From: Dyella tabacisoli
GTDB lineage: Bacteria; Pseudomonadota; Gammaproteobacteria; Xanthomonadales; Rhodanobacteraceae
DNA: 45,638 nucleotides
NCBI RefSeq assembly: GCF_003350925.1
Contig: NZ_KZ857178.1
Coordinates: 1-45,638, forward strand
Direction of reading: 5' to 3'
How positions within the stretch are numbered: the first letter of the stretch is position 1; each line of letters starts with the position of its first letter. Positions 26,347 through 35,874 of the stretch are shown here, in pieces. The notes below the pieces were generated by a model. It was not told the DNA's origin and made no database searches. It saw nothing but the letters and a program-made list of their open reading frames with translations. A program made the translations under genes and the position numbers.

Positions 26347-27036
26347 GTGTGTAAGCCTGCCTTACGGCGCGTGTACAAATGGATCGGATGGCTATTTGCC
26401 GCGCCATTGATCCTGATCGCCGGCTACCTGCTGGCGGCCTTCGGCTTGCTGCTTGTTCCGGCCAACCGAGATGCGCCAGTTGCTCACTCCGTGGACGCCT
26501 ATATCGTTTCGAACGGCGTCCACACCGATTTTGTTTTCCCCGCCCGTTCGACGCAAATGGACTGGACCAACGTATTTGCCGCCGAGCATTTCACCGCCAT
26601 GCCCGCCGCCCTCGACTTCATTGCCATCGGCTGGGGCGATCGCGAGTTTTATTTGAACACGCCGAACTGGAGCGACCTCACCGCCGGGCGCGCATTCAAT
26701 GCCCTGCTGGGACGCGATCGCTCGTTGCTGCATGTCGAGTATCTGAGTGCAGCCGAACTGCAGACCGACGTCTACCGATTACCGCTTTCTCAGGCCCAAT
26801 ATGCGTCGCTTATTCACTACGTTCTCGATACCACCCGCCGGGATACATCTGGTGGCGTGAATGTGACCGATGCGCACTACGGCAGACACGATGCTTTCTT
26901 CGAGGCAAACGGCTCATATCATCTGTTCAATACCTGCAATACCTGGATTGGCCGTGGCCTGCTGAAGGCCGGTGTCAAGGTCAGTCGCTGGACACCGCTC
27001 GATGCGAATGTGCTTTGGTATCTGACACCGCGCTGA
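26347..27036 (+). CDS. DUF2459 (TIGR02117) membrane-anchored protein
   Basis: A 229-residue protein with one N-terminal membrane segment (IGWLFAAPLILIAGYLLAAF), then a periplasmic domain with SNGVHTDFVFP, AIGWGDREFYLNTP and NTCNTWIGRGL. These are hallmarks of DUF2459/TIGR02117, proteins often found near urease genes in other bacteria but of unknown function. The conserved Cys-His-Asn set resembles an NlpC/P60-like peptidase arrangement, an inference only. It starts with GTG at 26347, three bases after the DinB stop. No urease genes are in this window. Confidence 0.85.
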   Translation: MCKPALRRVYKWIGWLFAAPLILIAGYLLAAFGLLLVPANRDAPVAHSVDAYIVSNGVHTDFVFPARSTQMDWTNVFAAEHFTAMPAALDFIAIGWGDREFYLNTPNWSDLTAGRAFNALLGRDRSLLHVEYLSAAELQTDVYRLPLSQAQYASLIHYVLDTTRRDTSGGVNVTDAHYGRHDAFFEANGSYHLFNTCNTWIGRGLLKAGVKVSRWTPLDANVLWYLTPR

Positions 27037-27056
27037 CCATGGCGAGTAAGGCAGTC

Positions 27057-27212
27057 GTAGGTTGGGGTGAGCAAAGCGAACCCCAACATCTGCGCCCAAC
27101 ATCTGCCCCCAACGTTGCGCCACGTTGGGCATCACTCCGTTCAGCCCAACCTACCGCTGCGATGTTGGTAGGTTTCGCGGCGTTGGGGTTCGCTTTGCTC
27201 ACCCCAACCTAC
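27057..27212. repeat. 31-bp perfect inverted repeat (palindromic element)
   Basis: A 31-base arm at 27057-27087, starting GTAGGTTGGGGTGAGC, has its exact reverse complement at 27182-27212, 94 bases apart. The inside holds further copies of the GTTGGG/CCCAAC word, including CAGCCCAACCTAC near 27142-27154. It is a foldback element of the kind common between genes in many proteobacteria, with no coding content. Its right arm overlaps and supplies the stop codon of the convergent aldo/keto reductase gene. Confidence 0.85.
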
Positions 27213-28219
27213 ACGTGGCCGGGGCCTTCGCTATCGAGATGCGCCATCTGCGCCGGGGCATAGCGATCGCCAGATGCGGCGCCCTTGGGCACGGCCGTTT
27301 CGATCTGCGCCAGGTCTTGCGCGCTCAGCACCACATCGAGCGAGCCCAGCGCCTCTTGCAGGCGGTCGCGACGACGCGCACCGACCAGCGGCACGATGTC
27401 TTCGCCTTGCGCCGCCACCCAGGCAATCACGAGCTGGGTCACACTGATCTGCTTGGCATCGGCGATTTTTCGCAAGGCCTCGACCAAGGCGAGATTTCGA
27501 TCGATATTGCCGGCCTGGAAACGCGGGCTGTACGCACGGAAATCGCTGGCGGTGGTGGCATCTTTTTGCCAATGCCCGCTAATCAGGCCGCGCGAAAGCA
27601 CGCCATAAGCGGTGATGCCGATGCCCAGGTCGCGGCAAGTCTTCAAGATGCCGTCCTCGATACCGCGCGAGATCAGCGAGTACTCGATCTGCAAGTCGCT
27701 GATGGGATGCACCGCTGCCGCCCGGCGCAAAGTCTCCGGGCCGACTTCGGACAAACCGATATGCCGCACATAACCCGCCTTGACCATGTCGGCGATGGCG
27801 CCGACCGTCTCCTCGATCGGCACATGGGGGTCCAGTCGCGCCGGCCGGTAAATATCGATGTGATCCACGCCGAGCCGCTGCAATGTATAGGCCAGGAAAT
27901 TCTTCACCGACTCAGGCCGCGTGTCGTTGCCTGCCCAACCGCCGGCCGGGTCGCGCTGAGCGCCGAACTTCACGCTGAGCAGCGCGTTGTCGCGCTTGGC
28001 GCCGGCGCCCTTCAATGCCTCGCCGATCAACATCTCGTTGTGGCCCGAGCCGTAGAAATCGCCCGTGTCGAGCAAGGTAACGCCGGCCTCAAGCGCAGCA
28101 TGAATGGTGGCCAGGCTCTCGACCCGGTCAGAGGGGCCGTACATGCCCGACATGCCCATGCAACCCAGCCCAAGGGCGGATACGCGCGGACCGGTCGCAC
28201 CTAATTGACGATGTTTCAT
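27209..28219 (-). CDS. Aldo/keto reductase
   Basis: A 336-residue NADPH-dependent AKR. The N-terminus MKHRQLGATGPRVSALGLGCMGMSG is usual. Catalytic-tetrad positions include Asp51 and Tyr56 in DTGDFYGSGHNE and Lys84 in LSVKFG. At the expected histidine the protein reads DIYRPARLDP, aligning alanine (127) with the His of YYQHRVDP, so the tetrad is incomplete. The cofactor segment is near LVGARRRDRLQEALGSL. The stop codon TAG lies inside the right arm of the inverted repeat at 27182-27212. An AGGAG ribosome site precedes the ATG. It is divergent from a LysR gene that probably controls it. Confidence 0.9.
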   Translation of the reverse strand: MKHRQLGATGPRVSALGLGCMGMSGMYGPSDRVESLATIHAALEAGVTLLDTGDFYGSGHNEMLIGEALKGAGAKRDNALLSVKFGAQRDPAGGWAGNDTRPESVKNFLAYTLQRLGVDHIDIYRPARLDPHVPIEETVGAIADMVKAGYVRHIGLSEVGPETLRRAAAVHPISDLQIEYSLISRGIEDGILKTCRDLGIGITAYGVLSRGLISGHWQKDATTASDFRAYSPRFQAGNIDRNLALVEALRKIADAKQISVTQLVIAWVAAQGEDIVPLVGARRRDRLQEALGSLDVVLSAQDLAQIETAVPKGAASGDRYAPAQMAHLDSEGPGHV

Positions 28220-28333
28220 GGGGATAGCTCCTGATTAACCGCCCGATGCGGCGTTGACGGGGTGAAGTATGGGCGCGGGATCGGCGTGCGATAATCCGGC
28301 CCACTGCGCACAGGTTGTACGGATTTACGCACA

Positions 28334-29233
28334 ATGAGCGATCCCGATCTTTCTGACCTCGATGCTTTTATGGCGGTAGCTCGCGCACGCAGCTTTCGCG
28401 GTGCCGCAGCGATACGCGGCGTTTCGGCCTCGGCGCTAAGCGCGGCCCTGCGCCGGATGGAAGCTCAGCTCGGCGTGCGTTTACTCAATCGCACCACCCG
28501 TAGTGTCACCCCCACCGAGGCGGGCCAGCGCCTGCTGGAGCGGCTGACCCCGGCACTGGACGAGATCGCCGGCGCGCTGGATACCGTCAACAGCTTTCGC
28601 GATAGCCCCACCGGCACCTTGCGCTTCAATGTACCCACCATTGTGGCCCGCCATATCCTGCCGCCGATCGCGATTGGCTTTCTTGCCGCGCATCCCGGCA
28701 TCAAGCTTGAAGTAACCACCAACGATACGTTTATCGATGTGCTGGCCGCCGGCTTCGATGCGGGCATCCGTTACGAGGAAAGCATCGAGCGCGACATGAT
28801 TGCCATCCCGATCGGGCCACGCGTGCAACGCTTTGTCGCCGCCGGCTCGCCGGCTTATCTCGCCGCGCATGGACGGCCAGAACATCCCGGCGAGCTGTTG
28901 CAGCACGCCTGCATTCGCCACCGCTTTGCCAGCGGCGTAGTCGCACCATGGGAATTGGAACGCGATGGCGAGATCATTCGCATCAGCCCGGACGGGCCGC
29001 TGATCGCCTCCACCATCGACATGGAAATCGAAGCCGCCATCGCCGGCCTGGGTTTGATCTATATCTTCGAGGAAGACCTACGCGGCGCCTTCGCCAGCGG
29101 CGCGCTGGTGCCCATACTCAACGATTGGTGGCAAAGCTTTTCCGGCCCGTTGCTGTATTACCCCAGCCGCGCACATATGCCGGCGCCGATGCGGGCTTTT
29201 GTCGACTATCTCAAGCGCGAGCGCAGCCGTTGA
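28334..29233 (+). CDS. LysR-family regulator (divergent from aldo/keto reductase)
   Basis: A 299-residue LysR regulator of the CrgA/AaeR-like group. DNA-binding part: DLDAFMAVARARSFRGAAAI, SASALSAALRRMEAQLG, LLNRTTRSVTPTEAG. Effector domain: GTLRFNVPTIVARHILPP, DAGIRYEESIERDMIAIP, and the C-terminal AHMPAPMRAFVDYLKRE. It shares a 114-base gap with the divergent reductase gene, in which TTGT-N12-ACAA near the start could be a binding site. Regulation of the reductase is inferred from this arrangement. Confidence 0.92.
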   Translation: MSDPDLSDLDAFMAVARARSFRGAAAIRGVSASALSAALRRMEAQLGVRLLNRTTRSVTPTEAGQRLLERLTPALDEIAGALDTVNSFRDSPTGTLRFNVPTIVARHILPPIAIGFLAAHPGIKLEVTTNDTFIDVLAAGFDAGIRYEESIERDMIAIPIGPRVQRFVAAGSPAYLAAHGRPEHPGELLQHACIRHRFASGVVAPWELERDGEIIRISPDGPLIASTIDMEIEAAIAGLGLIYIFEEDLRGAFASGALVPILNDWWQSFSGPLLYYPSRAHMPAPMRAFVDYLKRERSR

Positions 29234-29280
29234 AACCGTGCGTGCGGTGCTGCGCCCGTGGGCGCAGCACCGCACATCCA

Positions 29281-32200
29281 CTACGGATCGAACTTCTTTT
29301 CCACGCCGAACAGGAACGATTGATTGTCCTGACTGCTGTTGTCGAGCAGGTTCTGGTATTCGAAGCGTAAGGTCCAACCGCGTAGCGTTTGCAACTGCAC
29401 GCCTATCCCAAGCAAGGTGTGATTGCGTGATTGCTGCATCAGCGTGGCGTGATAGAGCGGACCGCTCAGCAGATCGGCATAGCTCATCGTAGCCAGGCTG
29501 GCGCCTTGGAAGTCACGCTGATACTCCACGCGCGCGCTCGGCATCCAGGTGCCGTAGTCCTCCTTGAGGAGGTATTGAGCACGCAAGCCCACGCTGCCGG
29601 TGGAGGTTTTCACGGTTTGCTTCTGGTAGTTCAGCGAGTACACGGGATCGCCATGCTCGGTGTAGCTGTTGAGCTTGGCGTTAGCCACATCCAGACGGCC
29701 ATACGGTGACAACAGCCATAGCTCACCGCGATGCTCATAGCCCAATGCAAGCGAGCCGAACCATTGCTTGCCATCGCGACTGCCGGTCACAAAATTACCG
29801 TTATCGGTGACATAGCGGCGTGCATCGAACGACAGCCATTGGTAGCCGATCAGCGCATCGAGATACGTCGCCTCGGTCGGGCGGTAGCTCGCATATGCCG
29901 CGATGTTGTAGCTATTGACCGTGCTGCGACTGCCCTTCTGGCCAATATCCGAAGCATCGTGGCCGTAGCCGACGCCGACACCTGCCGCGAGCGACGAGTT
30001 GATCTGCTTGTCAGCGCCTACGCTGAGGCCCGAGGTGGTGAAATCGATGCCGTTGGCGCTGGCGCCGAGTTGACGCGTACCGAAGTTCACCGCACCACCG
30101 GTCCATACCCGGATATCGCCCGGCGCACTACCGGCCGAACCACTCGCGCGACTCAAGCCCGCACCCTCCGCGTCTGGCTGCACCAGATAACGGCGCTCGT
30201 CATTATCGGCAGAGTTACCGCGCATCATGCTCAGGAAAGGATCCTTGGCGGCCCGGCGTCCACCGCCGGAGCTGAAGGTAATCCCGTTGCTGAAGTCACT
30301 GCCGCCGGCTCCGCTATGCAGACTCTCCAGGCGACGCTGGAAGTTGTTGATCTGGCCGATGGCCATGCGTCGCGCAGCGTCCGCCTGCGCACTCAGAATG
30401 CCCAGTACTTCGGCGTTCTTCGATGGATCGCTGCGCCCGGTCACCGTCACTGTCACCGTGCCCGGCGCCGAAGTGGCATAGGCATTATTGAGAGTGAAGC
30501 TGAGCTGAGCCACGCCACTGAAATCCGCTGCGGCGGTGAAGTCCAGCGCATAACCCGTTGCCGTGGCGCGAATGGTTCCGCTACCCGCATTGGCCGGCGA
30601 GATGGATACCAGATTGGCCGCAGTGAAAGGTCCGCCGCGCGCGCCAGCCGTGAGATCGATCGGCACCGTGGTGCCCGCGATGGCGGTAGCTGTCAGCGCT
30701 GCCGCTACCGGCAGTGGATTCACCGTCACCGCGACGGTTGCCGGCAAGGACACACCAAATGCATTGGCGACGGTGTAACTGAAGCTGACATGGCCCGAAG
30801 CATCCGCAGGCGCCGTATAGACAATGTCGGTGCCGCTGACACTGGCTACGCCCGACGCCGGTGCCGTGGCGATCGCCACCGTGGTGAACGGCCCACCCGT
30901 GGCACCCGTCGTCACGTGAATCGTCACCGCTTTGCCGGCAAGCACGGTGACGGTCTGCGCCAGCACCACCGGCACCGCCAGCGGCGTCACGGTGATACTC
31001 ACCGTCGCCGCTGCCGATGTTCCACCCGGCCCGGTCGCGGTATAGGTCAGCGTATCGTTGCCGAAGAAGTTGCTGGCCGGGGTGTAAACCACGTTCAAGC
31101 CACTCACGCTCGCCGTGCCATGCGTCGGCGCCTGGCCGATGGCAATGCTGGTGATCGGGCCGGTGTCATTGTTGGTCACCGGAATCGTCGCCACCGTATT
31201 CGCCGGCGTGCTCGCCGTATCGTTGACCACGATCGGCACCGGTTGGCCTACGACGAAGGTGAAGCTCTGGCTGCCGCTGAAGTTCAAGCTGTCCTTGGCC
31301 GATACCGTGAACGCATAGCTGCCGGGTGTCGTCGGCATGCCGCTCAAAACACCACTGGCGCTCAAGGCCAAACCGCCAGGCAAGCTGCCCGCGCTGACAC
31401 TGAAGGCATACGGCGAACTGCCGCCGCTGGCACTGATGTTCTGGCTGTAGTTCGCGCCGACCTGTGCCGCAGGCAAGCTGGCAGGCGTAACGGTAATCGC
31501 CGGTGCGGTGATGTCGACGGCGTAGTTCATCGTCAACATCGCCGGCGAACCGGCGCCGGTGCTGCTGTCGACGACACGGATGGCGAAGGTGAAATGACCG
31601 GCCACGGTAGGGGTACCGCTCAAAGCACCCGTCGCCGCATTCAAGGTCACCCCGACCGGCAAGGCGCCGCTCGCCACGCTATAGGTGTACGGCGTAATAC
31701 CGCCGCTCGCACTGACAGCCTGGCTGTACGCCGTTTCCGCGATGCCATTGGGTAGGCTCACAGGTGTCATCGCCAGGGTCGCCACACTGATCGTTACCGT
31801 GTATGCCTGTACGCCGGTCTGGCTGTTGGTGTCGGTGGCGGTCACGCTGAATGGGTAGGTGCCGGAACCGGTTGGTGTGCCGCTGAGTTGTCCGGTATTC
31901 GCATTGAGCGCAAGACCGGGCGGAATCGCGCCCGCAGTCACCTGATAGTGATACGGAGCCACACCGCCGGTGGCACTCAGCGCGGCGGCCGGATACACCG
32001 CGCCGACCATGCCGTTCGGAAAGGTTCCCGACAAAACGATGTTCGGTGTGGCCACCGCCAGGGTGTAAACCGTGCTGGTCGAAAACGGAGCGCCCGTACC
32101 CACGGAGTGATCGGTGCTGCTGATCGTGATCGGGAAGTTGCCGGGCTGTGTCGGCGTACCCGACAACACGCCAGTGGCCGTGTTGAACGTCAGGCCCGTC

Positions 32201-35200
32201 GGCAAGGCTCCAGATAAGGCATAGGTGTACGGCGCGGTGCCACCGCTGGTGCTGACCGTTTGGCTGTATGGATTGCCGTATGGCACGGTCAAGGTACCGG
32301 TGGCCGGTGACATCACCAGCAGGGGTGCGTTAGTCGTCAGCGTGAAAACTCGCGTGCCGGTGAATTGGGTAGCACCGGTACTGCTATCTGTCCCCGAAAC
32401 CGTTTCAGCAAACGTACCCGCCGCCTGCGGCGTGCCCGATATCGTGACGCTATTGGCTGTGGTGCCGGTAATCGACAGACCCTGCGGAATATTGGTGACG
32501 CCAATGCCGGTGTATGGCGCGGCGCCACCACTGAAGGTGTAGGTCTGCGTATACGGCACGCCGACGGTCGCGGTGAGCGGCGAAGAGGCGTTGATGGTGA
32601 TCGTGGCACTGCCCACGGTGATCGTAACGGTGGCCGCTGCCGACGTACCCGTCACATTGCTGGCGGTGTAAGTGAAGCTGTCCGGGCCGGAGTAGCCGGC
32701 TGTGGGCGTATAAGTGATCGCGGTACCGCTGGCGGTCGCTACGCCATGGGCAGCCGCACTGGCCACGGCAACCGAAGTAGCCGCACCGCTGATGCTTAAT
32801 GTGATGGCATTGTTGCTGCTGTCGTAGACGACATTCGCACTCACCGCATTAACCACAGGTACCAGCGGATTCACCGTCACCGTCACCGTTGCCGGCGCGG
32901 AAGTTCCACCGGCATTGGTCGCCGTATAAGTAAAGCTGTCACTACCCGTATAGCCATTCGAAGGCGTGTAGGTGATCGATGTGCCACTGGCCACAGCCGT
33001 GCCGTGCGAAGCGGCACCAGCTATCGCTACCGAAGTAGCCACGCCACCGCTAAGCGCCAGCGTCACTGGGTCATTGCTGGTGTTTTCGAGCACGGTGATC
33101 GATACCGCTCCAGCCACCGGGATCTGCGGGCTCACCGTAATGGTTACCGTGGCGGGCGCCGAAGTACCGGTGACATTGCTGGCCGTGTAAGTAAAGCTGT
33201 CGCTGCCCGAATAACCGACGGCAGGTGTGTAGGTGATCGACGTACCGCTGGCCGTGGCCGTGCCATGTGCCGCCGCACCGGCCACCGCGACCGAGGTCGC
33301 CGCGCTGCCGGTGATATTCAATGTAATGGGGTCGCTTGAACTGCCGTAAGCCACCGTGGCGCTGACCGCATTCGCCACCGGAATCGGTGGATTCACCGTC
33401 ACCGTCACCGTAGCCGGTGCTGAAGTACCGCCGGCATTGGTCGCGGTGTAAGTGAAGCTATCACTGCCCACATAATTGCTGGCCGGCGTGTAGGTAATCG
33501 ATGTACCACTGGCCGTGGCCGTGCCGTGTGTTGCCGCGCTCGCTACCGCCACCGAGGCTGCCGTACCCCCGCTAAGCACCAACGTGACGGGATTGGCCGT
33601 GCTGTTTTCAATCACCGTGACCGCTGCCGCCCCGGCCACTGGAGCCTGTGGAGTCACCGTGATGGTCACGGTGGCCGGCACCGACGTGCCACCGGCATTC
33701 GTCGCCGTGTAAGTAAAGCTGTCCGGGCCAGAGTAAGTGGCCCCAGGCGTATAGGTGATCGTAGTGCCGCTAGCCGTGGCCGTGCCGTTCCCGGCTGCAC
33801 TGGCTACCGCCACTGAAGTCACGCCAAGACCGGTGATATTCAAGGTAATCGGGTTGGCGCTGCTGCCGTAAGCCACCGTGGCACTGACCGCATTCGCCAC
33901 CGGTATTGGCGGCGGCGTCACCGTAATAGTCACGGTGGCGGGAGCCGACGTGCCGCTCACATTCGTCGCCGTGTAGGTGAAGGTGTCGCTACTCGAATAC
34001 GTGCTGGATGGCGTATAGGTGATCGACGTACCGCTGGCGATGGCCGTGCCATGCAAAGCCGCCGTTGCCACCGCGACCGAAGTCGGCGTGCCGCCGCTAA
34101 TGTTCAACGTAATTGGATTGGCTGAACTGCCATAGGCCACGGTGGCACTGACCGCATTGGCCACCGGTACTGGCTGATTCACCGTCACCGTCACCGTGGC
34201 TGGTGTCGAGGTACCGCCGGCATTGGTCGCGGTGTAAGTAAAGCTGTCACTGCCTACGTAATTGCTCGCGGGCGTGTAGGTAATCGACGTACCACTGGCC
34301 GTGGCCGTGCCATGTGTTGCGGCGCTTGCTACCGCCACCGAGGCTGCGGCACCGCCGCTAAGTGCAAGCGTGACTGGATTATTGGTGCTGTTTTTAAGCA
34401 CCGAGACCGATACCGCGCCAGTCACTGGAGGCTGTGGGGTCACCGTAATGGTCACGGTCGCCGGTGCCGACGTACCGCCGGCATTGGTCGCCGTATAAGT
34501 AAAACTATCCGGGCCAGAGTAAGTGGCCCCAGGCGTATACGTGATCGTGGTACCGCTGGCGGTGGCCGTGCCATTTCCTGCCGCACTAGCCACGGCGACC
34601 GAGGTCACGCCAAGACCGGTGATATTCAAGGTAATCGGGTTGCTGGTGCTGCCATAGGCCACGGTGGCGCTGACCGCATTCGCCACCGGTACCGGCGGCG
34701 GGGACACCGTAATGGTCACCGTGGCGGGCGCCGAGGTGCCACCGGCATTCGTCGCTGTATAGGTAAAGGTATCGCTACCCGAATAGGCACCGGAGGGCGT
34801 GTAGGTAATCGATGTGCCGCTGGCGGTGGCGGTGCCATGTGAAGCCGCGGTTGCCACAGCGACGGACGTCGGCGTACCGCCGCTGATGTTCAATGTAATC
34901 GGATTGGCTGAGCTGCCGAAGGCCACGGTGGCACTGACGTTATTCGCCACCGGTTTAGGCGGGTTATTCACGGTCAGCGTGTAGTTGACCTGTTCGCTGA
35001 CGGAGCTGCCGCTATCGGTAACTTTGAGCGAAAACGTCGACGCGCCAAGCGCTGTCGGTGTGCCGACCAGCGCGTTGCCTGTCAAGGTGATGCCGGCAGG
35101 TAGCGTACCGCCCAGAAGCAAGGCCACGGTGTAGGGGCCGGTACCGCCAGTGGCGGTAATGGGCTGGTTATAGGCCGTGCCGATGATGGCTGTCAGCGCC

Positions 35201-35874
35201 CCTGATGGCGGTGACACGGTGAGGCCGCCGCCGATATTCAAGGTATAGGTCCGGGTGCCGTCGTGTACGCCGTCGCTTGCCGTAACGGTAAAAGTGAAAC
35301 TGCCGCCTTCGGTCGGTGTACCTCCAAGGGCGCCGGGGACGCCGCCTAACGAGTCGGTAAGACCGGCCGGCAAGTTGCCAGCGGAAATGAAATAGGTATA
35401 TGGACCACCATTGCCGCCGCTGGCAGTAAGGTTTGTTGTTGGATATGCGGAACCGACTGTGCCCGAAGGCAGTGTGGCAGGGCCGATCGTGATCGGTGTG
35501 GATCCACCTGCACCAATGGTCAGGTTCACGGTGACTACGATGCTGTTGTCGTCCATGAAGGTGAACGAGTCAGTGACTGAACTATCGCCGTTGTTGACAT
35601 ACGTAAGGTTATTCGCGGTTTGATCGACGACTAACGTGCCGTGCGCTGGCTGTGAACCGGTGGCAGTGATGCCTCCGGGCGAGCAGGTATTTTCGTCGAT
35701 AACAAGCGTGCCGCCCGAGGCCACCGTGTCGACAATCGGATTCGTGCAAGCCGCCCGTGCCGTGACAGGCAATAGCATGCCCGCACACAGCACCAGCATC
35801 GCAAACCAAAATAGAAAACGAGCCTGAAAACCTCTCGCGCCCACAGTCGAGCCGACAGTCTGAAAACCCTGCAT
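29281..35874 (-). CDS. Giant Ig-like-domain autotransporter (putative adhesin)
   Basis: A 2197-residue type Va-like autotransporter. A long signal peptide (hydrophobic core FLFWFAMLVLCAGMLLPV, cut after ARA) leads to a passenger made only of beta-sandwich domains: two putative-Ig (He_PIG, 'ATGGxxPYxY...LPxGL') units, nine tandem ~87-residue cadherin/Ig-like units with the SDSFTYTATNAGGTSAPATV signature, five more He_PIG units, then three Ig-like units. A Ser/Gly linker (about 1850-1930) precedes a 12-strand barrel that ends GVEKKFDP. No RGD, protease or beta-helix passenger motif is visible. An AAGGAG site lies just before the ATG. An adhesion or interaction role is inferred from architecture. 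It is divergent from the collar-protein genes. Confidence 0.9.
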   Translation of the reverse strand: MQGFQTVGSTVGARGFQARFLFWFAMLVLCAGMLLPVTARAACTNPIVDTVASGGTLVIDENTCSPGGITATGSQPAHGTLVVDQTANNLTYVNNGDSSVTDSFTFMDDNSIVVTVNLTIGAGGSTPITIGPATLPSGTVGSAYPTTNLTASGGNGGPYTYFISAGNLPAGLTDSLGGVPGALGGTPTEGGSFTFTVTASDGVHDGTRTYTLNIGGGLTVSPPSGALTAIIGTAYNQPITATGGTGPYTVALLLGGTLPAGITLTGNALVGTPTALGASTFSLKVTDSGSSVSEQVNYTLTVNNPPKPVANNVSATVAFGSSANPITLNISGGTPTSVAVATAASHGTATASGTSITYTPSGAYSGSDTFTYTATNAGGTSAPATVTITVSPPPVPVANAVSATVAYGSTSNPITLNITGLGVTSVAVASAAGNGTATASGTTITYTPGATYSGPDSFTYTATNAGGTSAPATVTITVTPQPPVTGAVSVSVLKNSTNNPVTLALSGGAAASVAVASAATHGTATASGTSITYTPASNYVGSDSFTYTATNAGGTSTPATVTVTVNQPVPVANAVSATVAYGSSANPITLNISGGTPTSVAVATAALHGTAIASGTSITYTPSSTYSSSDTFTYTATNVSGTSAPATVTITVTPPPIPVANAVSATVAYGSSANPITLNITGLGVTSVAVASAAGNGTATASGTTITYTPGATYSGPDSFTYTATNAGGTSVPATVTITVTPQAPVAGAAAVTVIENSTANPVTLVLSGGTAASVAVASAATHGTATASGTSITYTPASNYVGSDSFTYTATNAGGTSAPATVTVTVNPPIPVANAVSATVAYGSSSDPITLNITGSAATSVAVAGAAAHGTATASGTSITYTPAVGYSGSDSFTYTASNVTGTSAPATVTITVSPQIPVAGAVSITVLENTSNDPVTLALSGGVATSVAIAGAASHGTAVASGTSITYTPSNGYTGSDSFTYTATNAGGTSAPATVTVTVNPLVPVVNAVSANVVYDSSNNAITLSISGAATSVAVASAAAHGVATASGTAITYTPTAGYSGPDSFTYTASNVTGTSAAATVTITVGSATITINASSPLTATVGVPYTQTYTFSGGAAPYTGIGVTNIPQGLSITGTTANSVTISGTPQAAGTFAETVSGTDSSTGATQFTGTRVFTLTTNAPLLVMSPATGTLTVPYGNPYSQTVSTSGGTAPYTYALSGALPTGLTFNTATGVLSGTPTQPGNFPITISSTDHSVGTGAPFSTSTVYTLAVATPNIVLSGTFPNGMVGAVYPAAALSATGGVAPYHYQVTAGAIPPGLALNANTGQLSGTPTGSGTYPFSVTATDTNSQTGVQAYTVTISVATLAMTPVSLPNGIAETAYSQAVSASGGITPYTYSVASGALPVGVTLNAATGALSGTPTVAGHFTFAIRVVDSSTGAGSPAMLTMNYAVDITAPAITVTPASLPAAQVGANYSQNISASGGSSPYAFSVSAGSLPGGLALSASGVLSGMPTTPGSYAFTVSAKDSLNFSGSQSFTFVVGQPVPIVVNDTASTPANTVATIPVTNNDTGPITSIAIGQAPTHGTASVSGLNVVYTPASNFFGNDTLTYTATGPGGTSAAATVSITVTPLAVPVVLAQTVTVLAGKAVTIHVTTGATGGPFTTVAIATAPASGVASVSGTDIVYTAPADASGHVSFSYTVANAFGVSLPATVAVTVNPLPVAAALTATAIAGTTVPIDLTAGARGGPFTAANLVSISPANAGSGTIRATATGYALDFTAAADFSGVAQLSFTLNNAYATSAPGTVTVTVTGRSDPSKNAEVLGILSAQADAARRMAIGQINNFQRRLESLHSGAGGSDFSNGITFSSGGGRRAAKDPFLSMMRGNSADNDERRYLVQPDAEGAGLSRASGSAGSAPGDIRVWTGGAVNFGTRQLGASANGIDFTTSGLSVGADKQINSSLAAGVGVGYGHDASDIGQKGSRSTVNSYNIAAYASYRPTEATYLDALIGYQWLSFDARRYVTDNGNFVTGSRDGKQWFGSLALGYEHRGELWLLSPYGRLDVANAKLNSYTEHGDPVYSLNYQKQTVKTSTGSVGLRAQYLLKEDYGTWMPSARVEYQRDFQGASLATMSYADLLSGPLYHATLMQQSRNHTLLGIGVQLQTLRGWTLRFEYQNLLDNSSQDNQSFLFGVEKKFDP
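32600..34960 (-). repeat. Tandem ~260-bp repeats with 786-bp higher-order period
   Basis: The nine central Ig-like units of the autotransporter are also repeats at the DNA level. Units 1-3 match units 4-6 in order (1 with 4, 2 with 5, 3 with 6) better than they match each other. For example, the ACGCCAAGACCGG word occurs at 33821 and 34607, exactly 786 bases (262 codons) apart. Units 7-9 follow the same alternation more loosely. This suggests amplification of a three-domain block. Confidence 0.85.

Noticed and set aside
29731-31755. 674-codon open frame opposite the autotransporter
   Set aside because: It is the complement of the repetitive, high-GC autotransporter gene; the protein is Arg-rich with no domain and no start signals.
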